From JACPVF01 sp964502095 (GTDB taxonomy: Bacteria; Chloroflexota; Anaerolineae; Anaerolineales; Villigracilaceae), in assembly GCA_964502095.1 (NCBI GenBank), contig CAZCUF010000019.1:1-37659 (forward strand): 37,659 nucleotides of DNA. Direction: 5' to 3'. Below, one piece after another: positions 24,289-33,154 of the stretch. The stretch's first letter is position 1. Each line of letters begins with the position of its first letter. The position numbers and the translations under genes are program-made. The notes beneath the pieces were generated by a model. That model saw nothing but the letters and a program-made list of their open reading frames with translations. It made no database searches and was not told the DNA's origin.

Positions 24289-24761
24289 TGAAACTCACAT
24301 TCGATAATATCGTGCTCGATCTAAAACCGAACGGCAAAAGTTATACCGTCGCGTTTGATGACAGGACTGCAACAGTTGAAATCCTGCACGCCGAAAACGG
24401 GAAGATGGGTCTGCTCATTGACGGCAATCGCGTCGCCGTCTACGTTTCATCGGATGGCGCAAAACGCTGGGTGACGGTCAATGGCCGAACCTTCATGTTG
24501 ACCCAACAATCCGGCGCGCACAAACGAGGAAGCGGCGGTCAACAGGGCGCGGGCGGATTAGCCGCCCCAATGCCTGGCGTCGTGCGAAGCGTGAACGTCG
24601 CTGCAGGAGAGGCGGTGACCAAAGGTCAAACGCTGATAGTATTGGAAGCGATGAAAATGGAGATTAGAATCCGCGCGCCGAAGAATGGCATGGTGAAATC
24701 GCTATCAGTGAAGCAGGGGCAGACGGTGGAACGAGAGCAGGTTTTGATTGTGGTGGAATGA
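24288..24761 (+). CDS. accB: Biotin carboxyl carrier subunit with N-terminal BT-like barrel
   Basis: 157 residues. The C-terminal biotinyl domain (about 88-157) has the acceptor lysine 123 in LEAMKMEIRI, with PMPG upstream as in all carriers. The N-terminal ~75 residues (KLTFDNIVLDLKPNGKSY to WVTVNGRTFML) look like the BT linker domain that joins biotin carboxylase to carboxyltransferase in fused propionyl- and methylcrotonyl-CoA carboxylases. A Gly/Gln-rich hinge lies between. Its ATG overlaps the biotin carboxylase stop (TGATG), so the two are translated together. The stop codon is the first triplet of a dispersed repeat. Confidence 0.92.
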   Translation: MKLTFDNIVLDLKPNGKSYTVAFDDRTATVEILHAENGKMGLLIDGNRVAVYVSSDGAKRWVTVNGRTFMLTQQSGAHKRGSGGQQGAGGLAAPMPGVVRSVNVAAGEAVTKGQTLIVLEAMKMEIRIRAPKNGMVKSLSVKQGQTVEREQVLIVVE

Positions 24762-24823
24762 AAGAGAAAAGTTCGTCCTGAGCGAAGCCGAACGGAAGAA
24801 AGAATGGTTTCTTTCCTCTTTCA
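24759..24823. repeat. 65-bp element with TGAAAGAG ... CTCTTTCA ends
   Basis: Left end TGAAAGAGAAAAG (24759-24771) and right end TCTTTCCTCTTTCA (24810-24823) are inverted copies with one mismatch; the right end is identical to 22239-22252. The inside contains GTTCG ... CGAAC. It lies between the biotin carrier and MaoC genes and supplies the carrier's stop codon. Confidence 0.65.
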
Positions 24824-24847
24824 TCTTTCTTTAGCAAGGAGTTAACT

Positions 24848-25291
24848 ATGACTGGAAAGTTTTTCGACGAACTCGAAGTTGGAATGAAATTCAAACACGG
24901 CGGACGGACGATCACCGAAATGGACAACGTACTCTTCTCCGCGTTGACGATGAACACGCAACCTCTGCATCTCAACGAAGATTTCGCGTCGAAGACCGAG
25001 TTCGGTCAGCGGCTGGTGAATGGTGTCTTCACATTCGGCCTCGTTGTTGGTTTGACCGTCGCAGACTTAACCGAAGGCACGATCGTGGCGAATTTGGGAT
25101 ATGACAAAGTCGTTCATCCCAATCCCGTCTTTCACGGGGACACGATCTACGCCGAAAGCGAGATCATCGATATGCGTGAGTCCAAGTCGAGACCCGAGGC
25201 AGGCATTGTGCGAATCAAATGCTGGGGCAGGAAACCAGACGGTACAATTGTGGTCGAGTTCGAACGGACAGCGATGTTTCTAAAAAAGTAA
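24848..25291 (+). CDS. MaoC-like hydratase, probable (R)-specific 3-methylglutaconyl-CoA hydratase
   Basis: 147 residues with a single hot-dog domain. AAGGAG precedes the ATG. The hydratase motif appears as TMNTQPLHLNEDFA (34-47); His 41 is kept, but the usual catalytic Asp of the GDxNPxH motif is Asn 36. Similarity in gene order to M. tuberculosis Rv2499c, which acts with the CitE-like Rv2498c in leucine breakdown, suggests hydration of 3-methylglutaconyl-CoA to HMG-CoA. Other MaoC relatives handle mesaconyl- or itaconyl-CoA, equally compatible with a CitE-type partner. Family sure, substrate inferred. Confidence 0.82.
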   Translation: MTGKFFDELEVGMKFKHGGRTITEMDNVLFSALTMNTQPLHLNEDFASKTEFGQRLVNGVFTFGLVVGLTVADLTEGTIVANLGYDKVVHPNPVFHGDTIYAESEIIDMRESKSRPEAGIVRIKCWGRKPDGTIVVEFERTAMFLKK

Positions 25292-25296
25292 TTTTC

Positions 25297-25378
25297 CGTC
25301 ATTGCGAGAAGCCCGAAGGGCGACGAAGCAATCTCCAACTAGGGATTGCTTCGCTCGCTAACGCTCGCTCGCAATGAC
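25297..25378. repeat. MITE-like palindromic element, second CGTCATTGCGAG copy
   Basis: CGTCATTGCGAG (25297-25308) and CTCGCAATGAC (25368-25378) enclose CGAAGCAATC ... GGGATTGCTTCG, which forms a long hairpin. It fills the gap between the MaoC and CitE genes and stops two bases before the GGAGG used by the CitE gene. Confidence 0.75.
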
Positions 25379-25391
25379 AAGGAGGAAATGC

Positions 25392-26273
25392 ATGCACTCA
25401 CGACGCGCGTTACTCTACATGCCCGGCGATGACCGCCGCAAAATTGAAAAATCCACCACCCTCGGCGTGGATTCCATTTGCATGGACATGGAAGACGGCG
25501 TGGCAACGAACAAGAAAGCCGAAGCGCGGGAGGTCATAGCGGAGGCGATGAAGGAATTGGACTTCGGCGCGTCCGAGAGATGTATTCGCATCAACCAGAT
25601 CGGTTCAGGCTTGGAAAAAAACGATCTCGCCGCCGCGTTGGCGACCAATCCCGACACGATCGTTGTGCCTAAAGTTGAAACTGCCGAACAGGTGAAATGG
25701 GTCAGCGAACATATCGAGACCTACGAACTTTCGAGCAAGTTGAACATCGGGAGTGTTCGCTTATTGATCATCGTGGAAACCGCCAAGGGAATCATGAACC
25801 TGAAAGAGATCGCCGAAGCGGACAAACGACTCGAAGCCATCATCTTCGGCGGGGAGGATTTCGCCGCGTCCATTGGTGCGGTGCGGACGAAAGACGCGAC
25901 CGAGTTGCTCTACGCGCGGCAGGCGGTGGTCACGTCTTGCGCGGCGAACGACTTGCAGGCAATTGACATCGTCTTCATTGACTTCAAAGACCCTGCAGGT
26001 CTGCGCGCTGAGGCAGAGGAGGGAGCGCGATTCGGCTTCAGCGGGAAACAGATCATTCACCCGAATCAAGTTCAAGCGGCGCAAGAGGCGTTCACTCCAT
26101 CCGACGAGGCAATTGAGTACGCAAAACGGATCGTCAAGTCATTTGAGTCCAGTCAAAAAGAGGGCAAGGGCGCGTACGCGCTGGATGGCAAGATGATTGA
26201 CATGCCGTTGCTCAAGAATGCGCAAAAGGTGTTGGATCGGGCAAAAGCGGCGGGAAAAATCCAACCCTCATAA
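25392..26273 (+). CDS. CitE/HpcH-family acyl-CoA lyase, probable HMG-CoA or citramalyl-CoA lyase
   Basis: 293 residues from the ATG at 25392, with GGAGG six bases upstream; an in-frame ATG at 25374 lies inside a repeat and is rejected. TIM-barrel markers: LLYMPGDDRRK (7-17), MDMEDGVA (31-38), IVETAKGI (127-134) with Glu 129 and GGEDFAAS (153-160) with Glu 155/Asp 156, the Mg2+ ligands of citrate-lyase-beta-like enzymes. These cleave beta-hydroxyacyl-CoA thioesters. In M. tuberculosis the relative Rv2498c cleaves (R)-HMG-CoA and citramalyl-CoA, and lies in the same neighbourhood as here. HMG-CoA cleavage finishing leucine breakdown is the best guess; malyl- or citramalyl-CoA lyase is the alternative. 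Confidence 0.88.
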   Translation: MHSRRALLYMPGDDRRKIEKSTTLGVDSICMDMEDGVATNKKAEAREVIAEAMKELDFGASERCIRINQIGSGLEKNDLAAALATNPDTIVVPKVETAEQVKWVSEHIETYELSSKLNIGSVRLLIIVETAKGIMNLKEIAEADKRLEAIIFGGEDFAASIGAVRTKDATELLYARQAVVTSCAANDLQAIDIVFIDFKDPAGLRAEAEEGARFGFSGKQIIHPNQVQAAQEAFTPSDEAIEYAKRIVKSFESSQKEGKGAYALDGKMIDMPLLKNAQKVLDRAKAAGKIQPS

Positions 26274-26297
26274 ATTATCTCGATTTAGGAATCTGCA

Positions 26298-27137
26298 TTG
26301 ACTTCTATTCTTTTTGGACTCTTAGCCGCCCTTTCATGGGGCGCGGGGGATTTCTCCGGTGGAATGGCCTCGCGTAAAACCGGCGCGTATCTGGCGGTGC
26401 TGTATGGAGAAATCCTGGGGCTGGCGTTTTTATTGATCGGCGTTCCATTCTTATCGGAACCGTTTCCCGATTTTGTTTCCTTGCTCTACGCGTTGATCGC
26501 AGGCGCGCTGGGAACCGTGGGCCTGGTATTTTTATATCAGGCCATGGACAAGGGCCAAATGAGTATCGCCGCGCCGGTCTCGGCTTTGTTGGCTGCGGCT
26601 TTGCCGGTCATGGTTGGCGCGTTCACTCAGGGAGCGCCCGGACTCTTCACCTGGGGCGGATTCATTCTGGCGTTCAGCGCGGTCTGGCTGATCTCGCGCA
26701 GTGATGTTCGCATGAAAGACCTCCTCACGCATCTCTCGGACCTGCGCCTGCCTCTGCTGGCCGGAGCGGCCTTTGGCGCGTACTTTACCCTTATGCACCT
26801 TGCTTCCCAAAAGACCGTGTACTGGCCGATTATGATCGCACGTTTTTCCGGCTCTGCGGTTTTTTTGATCTACATGTCCCTGCGCCGCACAAGCTGGAAA
26901 CCGGCCCGCGCCTCCTGGCCGTTTCTGTTCATCAACGCGCTTCTGGATGTTTCGGGAAATTTCTTCTACGTGCTGGCCGGTCAAACCGGAAGGTTGGATG
27001 TTTCCGCGGTATTGAGTTCCCTCTTCCCCGGAGCGACCGTTCTGCTGGCCTGGCTCATTTTAAAGGAACGTCTCACGCGGCCTCAGTGGCTCGGAATTGG
27101 CGCCGCACTGATCGCCATCGTATTATTCACGCTTTAG
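26298..27137 (+). CDS. EamA/DMT-family transporter
   Basis: 279 residues, ten predicted membrane helices in two EamA halves. The first half begins FGLLAALSWGAGDFSGGMA and contains GLVFLYQAMDKGQMSIAAPVSAL; the second has the ALDVSGNFFYVLAGQTG-like region (LLDVSGNFFYVLAGQTG) and ends with LAWLILKERLTRPQWLGIG, the typical EamA closing helix. It starts with TTG at 26298, with AGGA eight bases upstream and no nearby ATG. Drug/metabolite transporters of this type export amino acids, nucleotides or other metabolites; the substrate is unknown. It starts 24 bases after the CitE gene and may be the last gene of that transcript. Confidence 0.87.
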   Translation: MTSILFGLLAALSWGAGDFSGGMASRKTGAYLAVLYGEILGLAFLLIGVPFLSEPFPDFVSLLYALIAGALGTVGLVFLYQAMDKGQMSIAAPVSALLAAALPVMVGAFTQGAPGLFTWGGFILAFSAVWLISRSDVRMKDLLTHLSDLRLPLLAGAAFGAYFTLMHLASQKTVYWPIMIARFSGSAVFLIYMSLRRTSWKPARASWPFLFINALLDVSGNFFYVLAGQTGRLDVSAVLSSLFPGATVLLAWLILKERLTRPQWLGIGAALIAIVLFTL

Positions 27138-27175
27138 CCTTCCTTTGGCATGAAACCGGATAAGAAAACTCTAAT

Positions 27176-27204
27176 TTGACATGCGCATTTCCTCATGCTA
27201 TCAT
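27176..27204 (+). promoter_or_regulatory. Sigma-70-type promoter of the riboswitch-terC unit
   Basis: Consensus TTGACA (27176-27181), 17-base spacer and TATCAT (27199-27204). The expected start near 27211 is at the 5' edge of the riboswitch. Confidence 0.82.
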
Positions 27205-27215
27205 GCCGCACATTG

Positions 27216-27314
27216 TGTAGGGAGTAGCCACCCGCTTCAGCGGGCCGGTTCACCGTCAGGACAGAGCTATGCTCTCGGTGAACCGTACGTGCAAAACACC
27301 ATGGCGAGACTACC
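27216..27314 (+). ncRNA. yybP-ykoY (manganese) riboswitch
   Basis: The conserved 5' GGGAGTAGCC and the closing GGCGAGACTACC flank two hairpins: CCCGC-TTCA-GCGGG (27231-27244), and a longer arm CGGTTCACCG / CGGTGAACCG (27246-27255 with 27276-27285) topped by AGAGC-TAT-GCTCT. The basal helix likely pairs GTAG (27217-27220) with CTAC (27310-27313). This layout and the TerC-family gene behind it are those of the Mn2+-sensing yybP-ykoY class. Manganese binding should stabilise the basal helix and prevent the terminator, so expression rises with Mn2+. Confidence 0.85.
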
Positions 27315-27343
27315 ACGATACCAATCGTGGAGTCTCGTTTTTT
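27305..27343 (+). terminator. Riboswitch expression-platform terminator
   Basis: CGAGACT-A-CCACGAT (27305-27319), loop ACCA, ATCGTGG-AGTCTCG (27324-27337) and six Us. Its left arm overlaps the 3' strand of the riboswitch basal helix, so the two structures exclude each other. Confidence 0.88.
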
Positions 27344-27377
27344 ATTCCACGAAGAATATAAACAAGGAGAATGAAAC

Positions 27378-28346
27378 ATGGAAGTACCGGTTTGGTTATG
27401 GATCGTCTTCAATCTATTTGTATTATTGATGCTGGCGCTCGATCTCGGCGTGTTCCACCGCAAGGCCCATGCGGTTTCCGCCAAAGAGGCCCTCACCTGG
27501 ACGAGTGTATGGATCGGGCTGGCGTTGATCTTCAACGCGGGCATCTTTTTCTTCTGGCATCGAATCATCCCCAACAGTTCCTATTCCAACAGCGAGGCGG
27601 CGCTGTCCTTCTTCACGGGTTACCTGATCGAGAAAGCGCTGAGCGTAGATAACATCTTCGTTTTCATCCTGATCTTCTCGTTCTTTGCCGTGCCCGCCGT
27701 GCATCAGCACCGCATACTCTTTTGGGGCATCCTCGGCGCGCTGGTTATGCGCGGCGCGCTGATTCTGGCGGGAGCCGCCCTGCTCGAGCGCTTCCACTGG
27801 GTCATCTATCTCTTCGGCGCATTTCTGATCTTCACCGGGATCCGCATGGCTTTTCATCGCGATGAAGAGATACACCCCGAAAAGAATCCGGTAGTGCGAT
27901 TCTTTCGCAGGCTGATGCCCGTTACCGAAAACTTCGAAGGCGACAAATTCTTCATCCGCCGCGCCGGAGCGTGGATGGCCACACCGCTGTTTCTGGTACT
28001 GCTGATCATCGAAAGTACGGATTTAGTCTTCGCCGTCGACTCGATCCCGGCCATCTTCGCGGTCACGCGCGACCCGTTCATTGTGTACACCTCGAACGTG
28101 TTCGCCATCCTCGGTTTGCGTGCCTTGTACTTCCTGCTGGCAGATGTGATGGACAAGTTCGAATATTTGAAACTCGGCCTTTCAGCCGTACTGACTTTCG
28201 TAGGCGTAAAAATGGTGATTGCAGACCTTTACAAGATTCCCATGGGGCTTTCCCTGATCGTTGTGGCGGGCATTCTGGCGATTGCCATTGCGGCTTCGCT
28301 ATGGAAGTCGCGCAGGCAGGCAACCAAACTCATCCCGACCCATTAA
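27378..28346 (+). CDS. terC: TerC-family integral membrane protein, probable manganese exporter
   Basis: 322 residues with about nine membrane helices. TerC/Alx hallmarks are LALDLGVFHRK in the first helix, IEKALSVDNIFVFILIF (about 85-100) with its acidic Asp and Glu, and the repeat-like IESTDLVFAVDSIPAIFAVT in the second half. Related proteins (Alx, MeeF/MeeY) export manganese or help metalate secreted enzymes. AAGGAGA gives an ideal ribosome site. Control by the riboswitch directly upstream supports a manganese efflux role. A terminator follows, so it is a single-gene unit. Confidence 0.93.
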   Translation: MEVPVWLWIVFNLFVLLMLALDLGVFHRKAHAVSAKEALTWTSVWIGLALIFNAGIFFFWHRIIPNSSYSNSEAALSFFTGYLIEKALSVDNIFVFILIFSFFAVPAVHQHRILFWGILGALVMRGALILAGAALLERFHWVIYLFGAFLIFTGIRMAFHRDEEIHPEKNPVVRFFRRLMPVTENFEGDKFFIRRAGAWMATPLFLVLLIIESTDLVFAVDSIPAIFAVTRDPFIVYTSNVFAILGLRALYFLLADVMDKFEYLKLGLSAVLTFVGVKMVIADLYKIPMGLSLIVVAGILAIAIAASLWKSRRQATKLIPTH

Positions 28347-28364
28347 TAAAATAGATGATCTTCC

Positions 28365-28401
28365 GAAACCAGCGCAGGGTACGAGTTCTGCGCCGGTTTT
28401 C
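28365..28401 (+). terminator. Terminator after terC
   Basis: GAAACC-A-GCGCAG and CTGCGC-C-GGTTTTC pair with one mismatch (28365-28377 with 28388-28401); the short U-run is inside the second arm. Confidence 0.65.
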
Positions 28402-28433
28402 GATTCTCTTACAATTTTCTAACTTAATTTCCC

Positions 28434-28462
28434 TTGACTCACTCCCGCATCATGCATATAGT
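28434..28462 (+). promoter_or_regulatory. Sigma-70-type promoter of the marR-ABC operon
   Basis: TTGACT (28434-28439), 17-base spacer and TATAGT (28457-28462). The -10 is partly inside the palindromic operator. Confidence 0.8.
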
Positions 28463-28478
28463 TAAGCCCGCTTAACTA
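28459..28478. promoter_or_regulatory. MarR-type operator (20-bp palindrome)
   Basis: TAGTTAAGC-CC-GCTTAACTA is a perfect palindrome overlapping the end of the -10 box and the transcription start. A further half-site, GGCTTAACC, lies just before the marR ATG (28486-28494). Position and shape fit autorepression by the MarR protein encoded downstream. Confidence 0.78.
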
Positions 28479-28494
28479 AAAAGAAGGCTTAACC

Positions 28495-28944
28495 ATGTCC
28501 AAAAACGACGCTTTTACGCAGGCCATCCGCTCGTGGGTGGATGTTTCGACTCACCATTCGATGCGCGGCTTGAAACACTTCGCCAAAGCCACCGGCCTAT
28601 CCATGGCGCAGTTCACCATCATCATGCAGTTGTATCATCGGGGCGCCTGCGGAATTTCCGAGATCGGCGAACGGTTCGAGATCACGAACGCGGCCGCCAG
28701 CCAGCATGTGGATAATCTCGCACAGGCGGGACTCATCGAGCGCATGGAAGATCCGCGCGACCGGCGCGTCAGGCAGATTCAGCTATCCGCCAAAGGCAAA
28801 AGCCTGATCGAGAAGGGCATGGACAAACGTTATCGCTGGGTGGATCAACTGGCAAAGAACCTCAGCGAGAAAGACCGCGAAAAAACGGCGCAGGCTCTGA
28901 CGATTCTAGTCGAGGCGGCGCACAAGCTGGACCGCACCAGGTAA
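28495..28944 (+). CDS. MarR-family transcriptional regulator
   Basis: 149 residues of a winged-helix dimer. The DNA-binding part shows GISEIGERFEITNAAASQHVDNLAQAGLIERM (about 53-84), and the wing DPRDRRVRQIQLSAKG is the classic MarR DxRxxR motif. Helices at both ends form the dimer. AGAAGG sits seven bases before the ATG. A perfect dyad on its own promoter and two ABC exporter genes directly downstream make it the likely ligand-responsive repressor of that exporter. The ligand is unknown. Confidence 0.92.
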   Translation: MSKNDAFTQAIRSWVDVSTHHSMRGLKHFAKATGLSMAQFTIIMQLYHRGACGISEIGERFEITNAAASQHVDNLAQAGLIERMEDPRDRRVRQIQLSAKGKSLIEKGMDKRYRWVDQLAKNLSEKDREKTAQALTILVEAAHKLDRTR

Positions 28945-29040
28945 TTCCATCGTCTTCCCCATTCTGCTTACATCCAATTCGTACTCATTGGTCATTCATC
29001 GTTAAACGCACTTTATCCGGCAAACATCGAAAGGAAATCC

Positions 29041-31002
<1,962 letters not shown>

Positions 31003-31005
31003 CCT

Positions 31006-33030
31006 ATGATGGGTGGTCCCGGCCGTTTCGGCAACATCATGAATCAGGAGACGCTCAAACCGCGCAGTTTGGGCAGTACGCTTGGGCGTCTCATTGGATA
31101 TTTCGGACGCTTCTGGTCCGTCGTTTTCATGGCGATCCTTTTTGTAGTGATCTCAACCTGGACGCAGGTAACGACGCCTGAGTTGATCGGTCAGGCAACC
31201 GATTGTTTCCTCGTCCCACTGGGGGCCAACAGCAGTTTCGGCGCGAATTTCCCATCAGTGGGCACGCAAGCCGCTCAATCGGAATCAGCCTGCTGGCTGG
31301 TAACTGACCCGGCGAAGTTAAGCGGAACCCAATGGATCATCGCGCGATCCTATCGTCTCAACGGATTCGTCCCGCCGGATATGGCATCCATGACGAACAA
31401 CGATCGCAATATCGGCCTCACGCGTTTGATCCTGGTTATCGTCGCTCTGTTCGTGCTGGGCTCTATATTTACAGGCCTGACTTTCTTCAGCATGGCCTGG
31501 TCCGGCCAACACGTATTGCGCGCTTTGCGGGTGGATGTGTTCGAACGCCTGCACCAGCTATCGCTCAGTTATTACTCGGTGAACGAAGCCGGCGACCTGA
31601 TGAGCCGCATTACCAACGATACAAGCGCCATCGAACAAGCCATTTCGTTCGCATTGGTCAATGTGTTCAGCGGCATTCTGTTGCTGGTTTGGGTGGCGTA
31701 CAGCATGTTCACCTCGAACGCGCCGTTCGCGCTGCTCTCACTGGCGGTTTCGCCGTTGATGTTCATCGCCACGCTTTACTTCTCCGAGCAGGCGCGCAAA
31801 GCCTTTCGTAAGAGCCGCAAGGAGATCGGCAACGTCAACGCCGAACTACAGGAAAGCATTGCCGCCGTGCGCGAGGTGCAGGCCTTCAACCGCGCCGACG
31901 AGAACATCGAGCAATTCAAAGTGGTGAACGCCGCCAACCGCGATGCGAACATTCGCGCCGTGGCTTTCACTTCCGCGCTCTCTCCAACTTTGGAGGCGCT
32001 CGGTTATGTGGCGCTCGCTGTCGTAACCGGAGTGGGAGGCTGGTATCTGTTCAAAGATCAGCCCCTGCTCGGCACTACCGTGACCTTTGGTTTGATCATC
32101 ACTTTTATGGCGTATGTTCAACGCTTCAACCAGCCCATCCAGCAGATCGCCGTGCTATGGACGAACATCCAAAACGCCATTGCTGGCGCGGAACGCATCT
32201 TCGGCCTGCTCGATGAAGAACCCGCGGTCAAAAACAAACCGGGCGCGCAGGCCATGCCAGTCATCCGCGGCAAAGTGGAATTCGATCACGTCTCGCACGG
32301 ATACGAGGACGGCGTTCCGGTTCTAAAAGATGTTTCTTTCACCGCCGAACCCGGGCAAACGATCGCGATCGTCGGGCCAACCGGCGCGGGCAAGACCACC
32401 ATCATCAACCTTCTGCCGCGTTTCTATGATGTCACCAGCGGCGCGGTCCGCATTGACGATATCAATGTGCGCGATGTAACCACCGAATCATTGCGCAACC
32501 AGATCGGCATCGTCCTGCAGGACACGTTCCTGTTCAGCGCCACCGTCATGGAAAATGTGCGCTTCGGCAAACCGGATGCCAGCGACGAAGAAGTGCTGTC
32601 GGCCATCAAGCTCGCCAATGCAGATTCGTTCATCGAACGATTGCCGCAAAAATATGAAACCATCCTCGGCGAACGCGGTTCGGGTCTTTCTCAGGGACAG
32701 CGGCAACTGCTCTCCATCGCGCGCGCCGCATTGGCAGACCCGCGCATCCTCATTCTGGATGAGGCAACTTCCTCGGTCGATACCCGCACCGAACGCCTGA
32801 TCCAGAAAGCCTTCGATATCCTGCTCAAAGGCCGCACTTCCATCGTCATCGCCCACCGCTTATCCACCATCGTCAACGCCGACCAAATTCTTGTGCTCAA
32901 CGGCGGTCAGATCATCGAACGCGGCAAGCATCACGAGTTGATGGACAAACACGGTTTCTATTACAACCTGTATATGAGCCAGTTCAAGAAGCAGGAGGAG
33001 ATCGAAACTGCGGCCGTAACCGCAAAATAA
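31006..33030 (+). CDS. Heterodimeric ABC exporter, catalytic subunit (TM288-like)
   Basis: 674 residues. The ATPase has Walker A GPTGAGKT (457-464), the variant signature LSQGQRQ (561-567) found in TM288-type partners, Walker B ILILDE with Glu 586, and His 617. An extra external loop of about 75 residues between helices 1 and 2 (roughly 62-138) contains two cysteines (67 and 96) that could form a disulfide. The start, three bases after the previous stop, has GGAGGAG; the second codon is also ATG. A strong terminator follows the gene. With the preceding subunit it forms one asymmetric pump under MarR control. Confidence 0.93.
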   Translation: MMGGPGRFGNIMNQETLKPRSLGSTLGRLIGYFGRFWSVVFMAILFVVISTWTQVTTPELIGQATDCFLVPLGANSSFGANFPSVGTQAAQSESACWLVTDPAKLSGTQWIIARSYRLNGFVPPDMASMTNNDRNIGLTRLILVIVALFVLGSIFTGLTFFSMAWSGQHVLRALRVDVFERLHQLSLSYYSVNEAGDLMSRITNDTSAIEQAISFALVNVFSGILLLVWVAYSMFTSNAPFALLSLAVSPLMFIATLYFSEQARKAFRKSRKEIGNVNAELQESIAAVREVQAFNRADENIEQFKVVNAANRDANIRAVAFTSALSPTLEALGYVALAVVTGVGGWYLFKDQPLLGTTVTFGLIITFMAYVQRFNQPIQQIAVLWTNIQNAIAGAERIFGLLDEEPAVKNKPGAQAMPVIRGKVEFDHVSHGYEDGVPVLKDVSFTAEPGQTIAIVGPTGAGKTTIINLLPRFYDVTSGAVRIDDINVRDVTTESLRNQIGIVLQDTFLFSATVMENVRFGKPDASDEEVLSAIKLANADSFIERLPQKYETILGERGSGLSQGQRQLLSIARAALADPRILILDEATSSVDTRTERLIQKAFDILLKGRTSIVIAHRLSTIVNADQILVLNGGQIIERGKHHELMDKHGFYYNLYMSQFKKQEEIETAAVTAK

Positions 33031-33047
33031 GAACAACCGTCTGATAG

Positions 33048-33084
33048 AGACAGGCCCATTTCACGAATGGGCTTGTCTTTTTTT
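33048..33084 (+). terminator. Terminator of the marR-ABC operon
   Basis: AGACAGGCCCATT (33048-33060), loop TCACG, AATGGGCTTGTCT (33066-33078), then a run of Us to 33084. Confidence 0.9.
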
Positions 33085-33106
33085 AAACCCGGAACGAATT
33101 CTGGCA

Positions 33107-33136
33107 TTGTAGAGGAACCGCAGATGTGGGTAAAAT
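33107..33136 (+). promoter_or_regulatory. Promoter of the cysteine-desulfurase-like gene
   Basis: TTGTAG (33107-33112), 18-base spacer and TAAAAT (33131-33136), 18 bases before the GTG start. The -35 is moderate. Confidence 0.6.
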
Positions 33137-33154
33137 GGAAATCACGGAGGCACC

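Noticed and set aside
25374..25391. Earlier ATG for the CitE-type lyase
   Set aside because: It lies at the edge of the repeat element with the ribosome site downstream of it; the ATG at 25392 has ideal spacing to GGAGG.
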